DNA from: Acidimicrobiia bacterium
GTDB lineage: Bacteria; Actinomycetota; Acidimicrobiia; Acidimicrobiales; Ilumatobacteraceae
Direction: 5' to 3'
DNA length: 21,162 bases
Assembly: GCA_030425785.1 (NCBI GenBank)
Contig: JAUHYJ010000005.1
Location: forward strand, 1-21,162
Both the position numbers and the translations under genes were made by a program. Of the stretch, positions 1-6,671 are shown piece by piece. The first letter of the stretch is position 1. Every line of letters begins with the position of its first letter. The notes below the pieces were generated by a model. That model had not been told where the DNA came from. It saw nothing but the letters and a program-made list of their open reading frames with translations, and did not search any database.

Positions 1-718
1 GCTCGGCGCAGGTGTCGCGCCAGGCGAGTGATCGGTAGCCGTTGCCGTTGTCGGTCAGGATCCGCTCGATCGTGATGCCGTGTTCGGCGAACCAGGCGAC
101 AGCTCGCTCGAGGAACGCAACGCAGTTGTCACGGTTCTCGATGCCGGCGAACTCGGAGTAGGCGAGTCGGGAGTAGGCGTCGATCGCTGTGTGGATGTAG
201 GTGTAGCCCGAACCCTGTTTGCTCATCGATCCGTTGCGGGTGCCGGCGCGGCCGTGGATCTTGTGGCCACCACCGTCGGGAACGCGGGCGAGTTTCTTGA
301 CATCGATATGGACCAACTCGCCAGGCCGGTCAGTGTGGATCCGTCGGATCACCCGACCAGTCGGCCGATCCATCCACGCCAGACGGTTCATGTTGTGACG
401 CACGAGTACCCGATGCACCGTCGACGCCGGCACCCCCACGATCCCAGCGATCCGATCAGGACCCAGTCGGCGCTTGGTGCGCAGGTGCACGATCTTGCGT
501 TCCATCGGCGCCGGTGTCCGGTTCGGGGACCGATGCGGTCGACTCGAGCGATCCACCAGCCCGGTATCGCCCTCGGCCTGCCAACGCGACCACCATTTGT
601 GGGCGCACTGGCGAGAGATGTTCATCGATTCCGCCGCCGCGGCGACCGACCAACCAGAGTTGATCCGATCGATCAAGCGTCGTCGACCCTCCGGGGTCAA
701 CGGAGCGTTACGGTGCAT
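1..718 (-). CDS. IS481-family transposase, C-terminus cut by window edge
   Basis: This is a DDE transposase of the IS481 family, which cuts and joins DNA to move the element. The reading frame is open from ATG at 718-716 to the left edge, giving 239 residues. An N-terminal helix-turn-helix region (about residues 8-60, beginning MHRNAPLTPEGRRR, with SRQCAHKWWSRW and GLVDRSSRPHRSP) is typical of the family. A second DNA-binding helix region follows (about 70-115). The integrase core starts near 130, with the first catalytic Asp at D139 (LVHIDV) and the second at D223 (LTDNGNGYRS). The catalytic Glu and roughly the last 80-90 residues of a normal length of about 320 would lie outside the window. 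A strong ribosome binding site, AGGAGG at 730-725, supports the start. Confidence 0.9.
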   Translation of the reverse strand, partial: MHRNAPLTPEGRRRLIDRINSGWSVAAAAESMNISRQCAHKWWSRWQAEGDTGLVDRSSRPHRSPNRTPAPMERKIVHLRTKRRLGPDRIAGIVGVPASTVHRVLVRHNMNRLAWMDRPTGRVIRRIHTDRPGELVHIDVKKLARVPDGGGHKIHGRAGTRNGSMSKQGSGYTYIHTAIDAYSRLAYSEFAGIENRDNCVAFLERAVAWFAEHGITIERILTDNGNGYRSLAWRDTCAE

Positions 719-721
719 GGC

Positions 722-779
722 GAGCCTCCTGGGAGATGTGTGTTGCCGTCAGACAGCTCCACACTCGCCCCGGAGGCTC
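722..779 (-). promoter_or_regulatory. Inverted repeat that can sequester the transposase ribosome binding site
   Basis: On the minus strand GAGCCTCC (779-772) is the exact complement of GGAGGCTC (729-722), which contains most of the AGGAGG ribosome binding site (730-725). After one G-A mismatch, three further G-C pairs (770-768 with 731-733) extend the stem. An mRNA that starts upstream of 779 could fold so that the site is paired; an mRNA that starts inside the loop could not. This matches the logic by which IS10 and IS50 resist transcription entering from flanking DNA. The pairing is seen; the function is inferred. Confidence 0.5.
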
Positions 780-819
780 ACCTATACGCGGATGTCAACA
801 ACGTCCCTGGCAGCAACAG

Positions 820-1362
820 CTAGCGCGCGTCGAGCAGGGCGTTGCCGCGTTCGACGTCGGCGACGTGGTGCACCGGGTCGTGGAGGAGGTAGCGGGCGAA
901 GGTGTCGACGGTGAAGTCCGAACCGTTGTCGCGGTAGCCGTGCCGTCCCCACTGGTCGTCGCGCACGGTGTCCCACACCGCCGCGTGCGACGAAGCGGCA
1001 TGGGCGAGCTCGACCAGCACGGTGGCGGGGTCCTGGTCGCCGTAGCGCTCGGCGACGGCCGTGGCGTCCTGGTCCCAGTTCTCGAACGTCGGGTCGTCCT
1101 GGTCGAGCATCAGGCGCAACCGGAACTCGAAGATGCGATGGACGTCGCGTACGTGGCACGCGTACTCGAGCGCCGACCACTGGCCCGCGCTCGGCCGGAC
1201 GGCGACGTCGTCGCGATCGAGTAACCCCGGCCATCGTGCCGCATTCGCCCGGATCGCGTCCCCGACCGTCGAACGATCGACCGACGCGGCGTCGAACCCA
1301 CATTCCGGACACGGCGTCGACAACACCCACGTCCAATCCTTGCCATCCGGCTCGATCGTCAT
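820..1362 (-). CDS. DinB-like (four-helix metalloenzyme fold) protein
   Basis: The 180-residue product matches the actinobacterial DinB/YfiT-type family, which contains metal-dependent thiol-utilising enzymes and many members of unknown reaction. It opens with KDWTWVL and a CPECGFDA segment (C18, C21) characteristic of this subgroup. The likely metal ligands are H70 or H75 (ACHVRDVHR) and the C-terminal cluster at H161, H165 and H166 (HDPVHHVADVE). I chose ATG at 1362 because the family begins at MTIEPDGKDW and because a TACCGT hexamer lies 6 bases upstream; the longer open frame to 1533 adds an Arg-rich, low-complexity leader that looks spurious. The gene ends 19 bases from the insertion-sequence end. 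The substrate is unknown. Confidence 0.8.
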   Translation of the reverse strand: MTIEPDGKDWTWVLSTPCPECGFDAASVDRSTVGDAIRANAARWPGLLDRDDVAVRPSAGQWSALEYACHVRDVHRIFEFRLRLMLDQDDPTFENWDQDATAVAERYGDQDPATVLVELAHAASSHAAVWDTVRDDQWGRHGYRDNGSDFTVDTFARYLLHDPVHHVADVERGNALLDAR

Positions 1363-1368
1363 GCGCCG

Positions 1369-1374
1369 ACGGTA
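1369..1374 (-). promoter_or_regulatory. Putative -10 element (TACCGT) for the DinB-like gene, leaderless
   Basis: TACCGT on the minus strand lies 6 bases before the ATG at 1362. This spacing would place the transcript start at or next to the start codon. No Shine-Dalgarno sequence is visible. Confidence 0.4.
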
Positions 1375-1459
1375 GCAACGCGCCCTCCACGACGAGCCCA
1401 ACGTTCCGGCCCCACTGACGAGGACCCTCCGAGTCGCCATCAAGGTTCCGAGACGGGAT

Positions 1460-1545
1460 CGGATCGTCCGAGTGCAAGGCGCGACGAGCCCGAGCCATCT
1501 CGAGATGGCGAGCGGCGAGGCGGAACGCAGCAATCGGACGATCCG
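1460..1545. repeat. Nested inverted repeat downstream of serA, possible terminator or REP-like element
   Basis: A perfect 12-bp inverted repeat, CGGATCGTCCGA (1460-1471) and TCGGACGATCCG (1534-1545), encloses a perfect 16-bp palindrome, GCCATCTCGAGATGGC (1494-1509). A further TGC/GCA pairing (1473-1475 with 1530-1532) continues the outer stem after one mismatch. The structure lies in the 190-base gap after the serA stop and before the DinB-like start, so it may end or process the serA transcript. There is no T-tract, so a standard intrinsic terminator is not shown. Confidence 0.55.
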
Positions 1546-1552
1546 GCCCGCC

Positions 1553-3130
1553 TCAGCCGTGGAGGGCGTCGACGGAGAGCATGCCCGGGGCGCTCCGCAG
1601 CTCGTCGAGCACCTCGCCCGGCACCTCGGCCGTCGTGGCCAGCAGCATCATCGCGAGATCGGATTCCGGCACGCGGCCGACGTCCATGTCCGAGATGTTG
1701 ATCTGGTGGTTCCCGAGCACAGTGCCGACGGTGCCGATCACGCCGGGACGATCGTCGTTGCTGATGACCAGCATGTGCTCGGCGGGCGGCACGTCGAAGC
1801 CGTGGCCGTCGATCTCGACGATCCGGTGCTCGCTGCGGCGACCGGGCACCGCCGAGAAGGTGCCGCTGATGCTGTGGTGGTTGTCGCACTGCAGCGTGAT
1901 CAGGTTGACGTACTCGTCGCTGACGGTGCTGTTGACCTCGCGCATCGTGATGCCGGCCGCCTTGGCCATGCCCGGTGCGTTCACGTAGCTGACCGGTTCG
2001 TCGGTGAGCCGGCTGAAGAAGCCCTTGAGGACCGCCAACCCGATGATGCGGGTGTCGTACTCGGCGATCTCCCCCTGGCAGACGACCTCGAACGAGTCGG
2101 GCGAACTGCGATGGAGCGAGCCGTAGAGCCGACCGAGCGTCTCGGCCAGCGCGAGGAACGGCCGCAGCTTCTCGTGCGGCTCCGCAGCGTCGACGTTGAC
2201 CGCCCACGGGACGAAGTCGCCGGCGAGGGCGAGCTGCACCATGTCGGCGATCGCGTCGCCGGCCTTGTCCTGGGCTTCGCGGGTCGAGGCGCCGAGATGC
2301 GGCGTGACGACGACCGACGGCAATTCGAACAATGGCGACTCGGTCGTCGGCTCGGTGTCGAAGACGTCGAGGGCGGCACCGGCGATCACGCCGTCGCGAA
2401 TGCACTCGGCGAGATCGGCCTCGTCGACGATGCCGCCGCGTGCCACGTTGACGATGCGCAGGCTCGGCTTGGCCTTCATCATCAGGTCGCGGTCGATGAG
2501 CCCGGCCGTCTCCTTGGTCTTCGGCAGATGGATCGTCAGGAAGTCGGACTCGGACATCACCTGGTCGAGCTCCATCAGCTCGACGCCCATCTGCCGGCCA
2601 CGTTCGGGCGACACGAACGGGTCGTAGGCGACGAGTCGCATCTGGAACGCCTTCGCGCGGTCGGCGACCAGCTTGCCGATCCGGCCGAGGCCGACGACGC
2701 CAAGGGTCTTGTCGGCGAGCTCGACGCCCTCCCACTTGCTGCGCTCCCAGCGTCCGTCGACGAGCGCGGCGTGAGCCTGGGGCACGTTGCGAGCCTGGGC
2801 GAGCAGCAGCGCCATCGTGTGCTCGGCGGCGGAGATGATGTTCGACTGCGGCGCGTTGACGACCATGACGCCGCGAGCCGTCGCCGCCACCACATCGACG
2901 TTGTCGAGGCCGATGCCCGCTCGGCCGACGACGATCAGCTCGTCGGCGGCGCCGAGCACCTCGGCGTCGACCTGGGTCGCCGATCGGATGATCAGGGCGT
3001 GTGCACCGACGATCGCATCGACGAGTTGGTCGTGCGAGAGGTCGAGACGGACGTCGACGTCGTGGCCAGCGGCCCGCAGGCGGTCGAGTCCGCCCGCGGC
3101 GATGGCTTCGGTCACCAGGATGCGCGACAT
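1553..3130 (-). CDS. serA: D-3-phosphoglycerate dehydrogenase
   Basis: SerA oxidises 3-phosphoglycerate to 3-phosphohydroxypyruvate with NAD, the first step of cytoplasmic serine synthesis. The 525-residue product is the long form with a C-terminal regulatory part, close to the 528 residues of the M. tuberculosis enzyme. The nucleotide site is GLGRIG (G147, G149, G152). The catalytic residues expected for the 2-hydroxyacid dehydrogenase family are R231 (NVARGGIVDE), E260 (FDTEPTTESP) and H278 (VTPHLGAST). An intervening domain (about 315-450) is followed by an ACT domain (about 452-525, starting MLVISNDDRPGVIG), which binds serine for feedback inhibition in the family. The start at 3130 (MSRILVTE) fits relatives; an in-frame ATG at 3160 would add ten residues and cannot be excluded. 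It appears to be transcribed alone. Confidence 0.95.
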   Translation of the reverse strand: MSRILVTEAIAAGGLDRLRAAGHDVDVRLDLSHDQLVDAIVGAHALIIRSATQVDAEVLGAADELIVVGRAGIGLDNVDVVAATARGVMVVNAPQSNIISAAEHTMALLLAQARNVPQAHAALVDGRWERSKWEGVELADKTLGVVGLGRIGKLVADRAKAFQMRLVAYDPFVSPERGRQMGVELMELDQVMSESDFLTIHLPKTKETAGLIDRDLMMKAKPSLRIVNVARGGIVDEADLAECIRDGVIAGAALDVFDTEPTTESPLFELPSVVVTPHLGASTREAQDKAGDAIADMVQLALAGDFVPWAVNVDAAEPHEKLRPFLALAETLGRLYGSLHRSSPDSFEVVCQGEIAEYDTRIIGLAVLKGFFSRLTDEPVSYVNAPGMAKAAGITMREVNSTVSDEYVNLITLQCDNHHSISGTFSAVPGRRSEHRIVEIDGHGFDVPPAEHMLVISNDDRPGVIGTVGTVLGNHQINISDMDVGRVPESDLAMMLLATTAEVPGEVLDELRSAPGMLSVDALHG

Positions 3131-3286
3131 GGCCCCATGCTTATCGGCCATCGGCGCCATTCCAGCGGATCGATGCTGCAGTTGAACGAATGGTCAAACG
3201 CCCGGTCGGGACGATGGCGAGCGCCGACGGCGACCCCGACGACGACGACGGTGGGCGCGAACATGCGCCGGTCGTCCCCGACCGGG

Positions 3287-3292
3287 TACCGT
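3287..3292 (+). promoter_or_regulatory. Putative -10 element (TACCGT) for the GNAT gene, leaderless
   Basis: TACCGT lies 8 bases before the ATG at 3301, and no Shine-Dalgarno sequence is present in the spacer CGACGGCC. Confidence 0.4.
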
Positions 3293-3300
3293 CGACGGCC

Positions 3301-4011
3301 ATGGCCGACCCCGACATCGAGATCCGCACCCTCGACACCGCGGCCGAGATGGACGAGGCCGTCACCGTGTTCTCCCAGGTCTGGGGGTCGGCTGCCCCGC
3401 TTGTCGGCGTCGAGCTCCTGCAGGCGATCGCACACGCGGGTGGGTACGTCGTCGGGGCCTACAGCGGCGACACCATCGTCGGCGCGTCGTTCGGTTTCCT
3501 CGGGCGCCACGACGGCGCCGAATCGCTGCACAGCCACGTCACCGGGATCCTGCCGGGTGTGCAGCTCGGAGGGGTCGGCCGCCAGATCAAGAACCATCAG
3601 CGCGAGTGGGCAGCGGATCGTGGCATCGCCTGGATCACCTGGACGTTCGACCCCCTCGTCCGTCGGAACGCCTGGTTCAACATCGAGGTGCTCGGCGTCC
3701 ACGTCTCGCGCTACCTCCGCGACTTCTACGGCACGCTCGACGACCTCATCAACGGCGACGACGAGACCGATCGGCTGCTCGTCGCCTGGCCGACCGATCC
3801 GTCCGTGCCGGCGCCCGCCGGTCACCCCGGCGGCACGACGGTGCGGGTGCCGACGCCCGACGACATCGTCCGTCTCCGCCGCACCGACCCCGCCGACGCC
3901 CACGAGTGGCGGCTCCGGCTACGCGACGACCTCGGCGGCGCCCTCGACGCCGGCGGCATCGTCACCGGCTTCACGCGCGACGGCCAGTACGTCGTCTCGA
4001 AGGCCGGCTGA
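3301..4011 (+). CDS. GNAT-family acyltransferase (COG3375-like), possible N-succinyltransferase
   Basis: The 236-residue product resembles a GNAT subfamily of predicted acetyltransferases, often annotated COG3375. Visible family features are the N-terminal strand-helix IEIRTLDTAAEMDEAVTVF, the segment GDTIVGASFGFLGRH, a likely acyl-CoA loop around GVQLGGVGRQIKNHQREWA, and WTFDPLVRRNAWFNIEVLG. It overlaps no gene, but the next start codon follows its stop after one base, so the two are almost certainly co-transcribed. In Geobacillus a GNAT enzyme beside an NSAR/OSBS racemase succinylates D-amino acids; the same pairing here makes that role plausible but unproven. The start at 3301 has TACCGT 8 bases upstream; the longer frame from 3001 runs antisense to serA and is rejected. 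Confidence 0.75.
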   Translation: MADPDIEIRTLDTAAEMDEAVTVFSQVWGSAAPLVGVELLQAIAHAGGYVVGAYSGDTIVGASFGFLGRHDGAESLHSHVTGILPGVQLGGVGRQIKNHQREWAADRGIAWITWTFDPLVRRNAWFNIEVLGVHVSRYLRDFYGTLDDLINGDDETDRLLVAWPTDPSVPAPAGHPGGTTVRVPTPDDIVRLRRTDPADAHEWRLRLRDDLGGALDAGGIVTGFTRDGQYVVSKAG

Positions 4012-4012
4012 C

Positions 4013-5131
4013 GTGCGGCTCGAACAACTCGAGCTCCGCCGCATCGCGATCGACCTCGTCGTGCCGTTCCGTACGAGCTTCGGGACCGAGACGTCGCGTG
4101 ACGTCCTGCTCGTGCACGTCACGACCGACGTCGGCGACGGCTGGGGCGAATGCGTCGCGATGACGGAGCCGGTCTACTCCCCCGAGTTCGTCGACGGCGC
4201 TCAGCTCGTCATCCGCGACCACTTCTGGCCGGTGCTCGCGTCAGCCGGCGAGGTCCGTGCCGCCGACGTCGAGCCGTTGCTCGCGCATCTGCACGGCCAC
4301 CCGATGGCCAAGGCGGCGCTCGAGGCGGCGCTGCTCGACGCCGAGCTGCGGGCCGAGGGGTCGAACCTGCACGCTCGATTCGGCGGCGACCGCGACCGCG
4401 TCCCGAGCGGCGTCTCGGTCGGCATCTTCCCGACGCTCGACGAGCTGCTGGCGCAGGTGCAGGGGTACGTCGACGAGGGCTACGCCCGGATCAAGATCAA
4501 GATCGAACCCGGCTGGGACCTCGAACCCGTGCGGCTCGTCCGCGACCTGATCGGGCCCGACATGGGCCTGCAGGTCGACGCCAACACGGCGTACGCGCGC
4601 ACCGACATCGACCACCTCTGCCGGCTCGACGAGTTCGACCTGCTCCTGATCGAGCAACCGCTGCCCGAAGAGGATCTGCTCGGACACGCCCAGCTCGCCG
4701 CGGCCTCGTCGACACCGATCTGCCTCGACGAATCGATCGTGTCGATCCGTACTGCGGCCGACGCGATCGAGCTCGGCGCCGCCGAGATCATCAACATCAA
4801 GCCGGGCCGCGTCGGGGGCTACCTCGCTGCGCGTCGGATGCACGATCTCTGCGTCGACCGCGGCGTGCCGGTCTGGTGCGGCGGCATGCTCGAGACCGGC
4901 ATCGGTCGCGCCGCGAACGCAGCGCTGGCTGCGCTCCCGGGGTTCACCCTGCCGGGCGACATCAGTGCCTCGTCCCGCTTCTACGCCCGCGACATCGTCA
5001 CCGAGCCGATCACGGTCGACGACGGACACGTGGCCGTGCCGACCACGCCGGGCCTCGGCTTCGAGCTCGACCACGAGTTCCTCGACGCGATCACGACCTC
5101 GGTCGAGCAGGTCCGAACCGAGCACGCCTGA
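4013..5131 (+). CDS. menC: Enolase-superfamily o-succinylbenzoate synthase / N-succinylamino acid racemase
   Basis: The 372-residue product belongs to the muconate-lactonising subgroup of the enolase superfamily. The catalytic set is complete: K161-x-K163 (ARIKIKIEPGWD), metal ligands D189 (QVDAN), E214 (LLIEQPLP) and D239 (ICLDES), and K263 (INIKPGRVGG). These numbers, with G291 and F323, coincide with those I recall for the Amycolatopsis N-acylamino acid racemase, so the NSAR/OSBS type is likely. Such enzymes can make o-succinylbenzoate for menaquinone or racemise N-succinylamino acids. No other men gene is in the window, and the upstream partner is a GNAT transferase one base away, which favours the racemase role. 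The start is GTG at 4013; there is no good Shine-Dalgarno sequence, so translation may be coupled to the upstream stop. The gene symbol describes family membership only. Confidence 0.88.
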   Translation: MRLEQLELRRIAIDLVVPFRTSFGTETSRDVLLVHVTTDVGDGWGECVAMTEPVYSPEFVDGAQLVIRDHFWPVLASAGEVRAADVEPLLAHLHGHPMAKAALEAALLDAELRAEGSNLHARFGGDRDRVPSGVSVGIFPTLDELLAQVQGYVDEGYARIKIKIEPGWDLEPVRLVRDLIGPDMGLQVDANTAYARTDIDHLCRLDEFDLLLIEQPLPEEDLLGHAQLAAASSTPICLDESIVSIRTAADAIELGAAEIINIKPGRVGGYLAARRMHDLCVDRGVPVWCGGMLETGIGRAANAALAALPGFTLPGDISASSRFYARDIVTEPITVDDGHVAVPTTPGLGFELDHEFLDAITTSVEQVRTEHA

Positions 5132-5158
5132 CGCCGCGTGCAATCGGGTCGGCGTCGG

Positions 5159-5164
5159 TACCCT
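5159..5164 (+). promoter_or_regulatory. Putative -10 element (TACCCT) for the SCP2-like gene, leaderless
   Basis: TACCCT lies 6 bases before the ATG at 5171 and within the 39-base gap after the racemase gene, suggesting a separate transcript. Confidence 0.35.
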
Positions 5165-5170
5165 TCCGGC

Positions 5171-5581
5171 ATGCACCAGTTCCTGTCGGACGAGTGGTTC
5201 GAGGCCGCCGAGTCGCTGCGGGAGAAGTACGCCGACCGGCTCCCCGAGCCCGTGATCGAGGTCCGGATCAACCAGGTCATCACCGACGTGCCGTTCGGCG
5301 ACGGGACCGTGTACGCGTACATCGACACGACCGGGGGCGCTGCAGTACTCGAGCTCGGCGAGCTCGACGAGGCGGACGCGGTCGTCACGACCGACTACGA
5401 GACGGCGCGCATCTTCATCGTCGACCAGGATCCGGCGCTCGCCATGCAGGCGTTCCTGTCCGGCAAGGTGATCGTCCAGGGCGACATGATGAAGCTGATG
5501 GCCGCCCAGGCCCAGGCCGCCCAGACCGAGAGCGAGGCGGCGCTCGAACTCGCCGCCGAATTGCGCGACATCACCACCTGA
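5171..5581 (+). CDS. SCP2 sterol-carrier-like domain protein
   Basis: The 136-residue product looks like a single SCP2-type lipid-binding domain. The segments supporting this are a central beta region (VYAYIDTTGGAAVLELGELDEADAVVTTDYETA), the helix IFIVDQDPALAMQAFLSGKVIVQGDMMKLM, and a short Ala/Gln-rich tail. The segment GKVIVQGDMMKLM is the part of the fold most often conserved. In this superfamily the domain binds acyl-CoAs, fatty acids or sterols in the cytoplasm; the ligand cannot be read from sequence. ATG at 5171 is chosen over the upstream GTG at 5138 because the intervening residues are basic and unlike the family. It converges on an SDR gene of possible acyl-CoA metabolism. Confidence 0.75.
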   Translation: MHQFLSDEWFEAAESLREKYADRLPEPVIEVRINQVITDVPFGDGTVYAYIDTTGGAAVLELGELDEADAVVTTDYETARIFIVDQDPALAMQAFLSGKVIVQGDMMKLMAAQAQAAQTESEAALELAAELRDITT

Positions 5582-5590
5582 CCCACCCCC

Positions 5591-5733
5591 GTTCTGGTCG
5601 GAGTTCCGGCACGGGGCCCCCGTTCTGGTCGGAGTTCCGGCACAGGGCGCTCGTTCTGGTCGGAGTTCCGGCCGCACTACCGTCACATTCTCCGACCAGA
5701 ACGTCAGGCCGGCGCCGACTTCCCGACCAGAAC
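5591..5733. repeat. 31-bp-phased array: three direct and two inverted copies of a 13-bp core
   Basis: The core GTTCTGGTCGGAG occurs at 5591, 5622 and 5653, exactly 31 bp apart, each followed by TTCCGGC. The reverse complement CTCCGACCAGAAC occurs at 5690-5702, and a variant ending CCCGACCAGAAC occurs at 5722-5733, again 31 bp apart. The third direct copy and first inverted copy form a perfect 13-bp stem with a 24-base loop; the second copy could pair with the outer inverted copy around it. The array fills the gap between the convergent SCP2-like and SDR genes, so a two-way terminator is one explanation and a protein-binding array is another. There is no T-tract. Confidence 0.8.
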
Positions 5734-5742
5734 GGCGGCGGG

Positions 5743-6621
5743 TCAGCGATCGACGAAGGTCTGCATCGCGTCGTCGAGCTCGTCGAGCTGCCAGCGCACG
5801 GGGCGCTCGATCGAGTCGCCGGTCAGCCCCCACGGCTCGAGCCGGCGGACGGTGCCGCCCTGCACGTAGAACGCAGCCCCGTTGAACGGGCAGCCGGCGC
5901 CGGCCAGGTAGGCGACGACCGGGGCGACGTTGGCGGGGTTCCACTGATCGAACCCCTCGCCCGGTGCCTGCATGATCTCGGGCAGGCCGGGCGACGAGAG
6001 CGTCAGGCGCGTCCGCGCGCCCGGCAGCACACAGTTCGACACCACGCCGTACTGGGCGAGCTCGGCTGCGGCGATCTGGCTGAAGGTGACGATGCCCGAC
6101 TTGGCCGGGCCGTAGTTCGACTGGCCGGGGTTGGCGTAGATGCCCGACGTCGAACTGGTGTGGACGAGGTTGCGGCGACGATCGCTGCCGGCGTGCGCCT
6201 GCTCGCGCCAGTACGTCGCAGCCCACTTGGTCGGTGCGGCGTGGCCCTTCAGATGGACCCGGATCACTGCGTCGAAGTCCTCCTCGGTCATCTTCACGAT
6301 GGTCGAGTCGCGCAGGATCCCGGCGTTGTTGATGAGGATGTCGAGCTCACCGAACGCGTCGAGGGCGTGTTGCACCATGGCCTCGGCACCGTCCCAGCTC
6401 GCCACGTCGGCATGGTCGGCGACCGCCTCGCCACCGTCGGCGACGATCTCGTTCACGACCGTGGTCGCGGCCGATTCGTCGCAGCCCTTCCCCTCGTTGG
6501 TCACACCTCGGTCGTTGACGACGACCCGGACCCCGCGCGCAGCCAGATAGCGGGCGTACTCGCGTCCGAGGCCTCGCCCGGCGCCGGTGACGATCGCAAC
6601 GCGACCCTGCAGTTCGACCAT
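5743..6621 (-). CDS. Short-chain dehydrogenase/reductase, likely 3-hydroxyacyl-CoA dehydrogenase type
   Basis: This 292-residue NAD(P)-dependent oxidoreductase is of the classical SDR fold. It has TGAGRGLG (12-19) for the cofactor, NNAG (98-101), and the catalytic set S157, Y170 and K174 (YGPAK). The long insert between the second strand and NNAG (VNDRGVTNEGKGCDES) resembles the dehydrogenase domain of peroxisomal-type multifunctional enzyme 2 and its bacterial relatives, which act on 3-hydroxyacyl-CoA; the true substrate is not known. The C-terminal extension after about residue 250 is longer than in FabG. ATG at 6621 is supported by a clear Shine-Dalgarno AGGAAGG (6632-6626), rare among genes in this window. 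The longer frame to 6648 has no such support. Confidence 0.85.
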   Translation of the reverse strand: MVELQGRVAIVTGAGRGLGREYARYLAARGVRVVVNDRGVTNEGKGCDESAATTVVNEIVADGGEAVADHADVASWDGAEAMVQHALDAFGELDILINNAGILRDSTIVKMTEEDFDAVIRVHLKGHAAPTKWAATYWREQAHAGSDRRRNLVHTSSTSGIYANPGQSNYGPAKSGIVTFSQIAAAELAQYGVVSNCVLPGARTRLTLSSPGLPEIMQAPGEGFDQWNPANVAPVVAYLAGAGCPFNGAAFYVQGGTVRRLEPWGLTGDSIERPVRWQLDELDDAMQTFVDR

Positions 6622-6625
6622 GGTT

Positions 6626-6658
6626 CCTTCCTGCGCCCGGAGGCGCACTGGAACCGTA
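6626..6658 (-). promoter_or_regulatory. Putative promoter and Shine-Dalgarno for the SDR gene
   Basis: TACGGT (6658-6653) could be a -10 element giving a leader of about 25 bases. AGGAAGG (6632-6626) lies 4 bases before the ATG at 6621. This is a leadered arrangement, unlike most first genes here. Confidence 0.4.
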
Positions 6659-6671
6659 GCAACCGCGCTGA

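Larger units (their letters stand above)
1..800 (-). mobile_element. IS481-family insertion sequence, partial (5' end of element; rest outside window)
   Basis: The element is called from its transposase and from a likely outer end at position 800, where the minus strand begins TGTTGACATCCGCG and then runs through a non-coding leader into the transposase. The partner terminal repeat and any target duplication lie outside the window, so the exact boundary at 800 is inferred. The end sits 19 bases beyond the stop codon of the DinB-like gene (822-820), so that gene appears intact. The family assignment is firm; the boundary is moderate. Confidence 0.75.

Noticed and set aside
775..800. Promoter formed by TTGACA and TATAGG in the insertion-sequence end
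   Set aside because: The two hexamers are only 6 bases apart on the minus strand, too close for a sigma-70-type promoter.
820..1533. DinB-like gene disrupted by the insertion sequence
   Set aside because: The frame has a normal stop at 822-820 after the conserved C-terminal His region, and the element ends about 19 bases away.
1472..4012. Long plus-strand open frame running antisense to serA and then into the racemase gene
   Set aside because: It is antisense to a clear serA; only the part from GTG 4013 has family motifs. Long antisense frames are expected at this GC content.
5591..5733. CRISPR array
   Set aside because: The repeats are direct and then inverted, spacers are about 9 bases, the spacer sequence is similar between units, and no cas gene is present.
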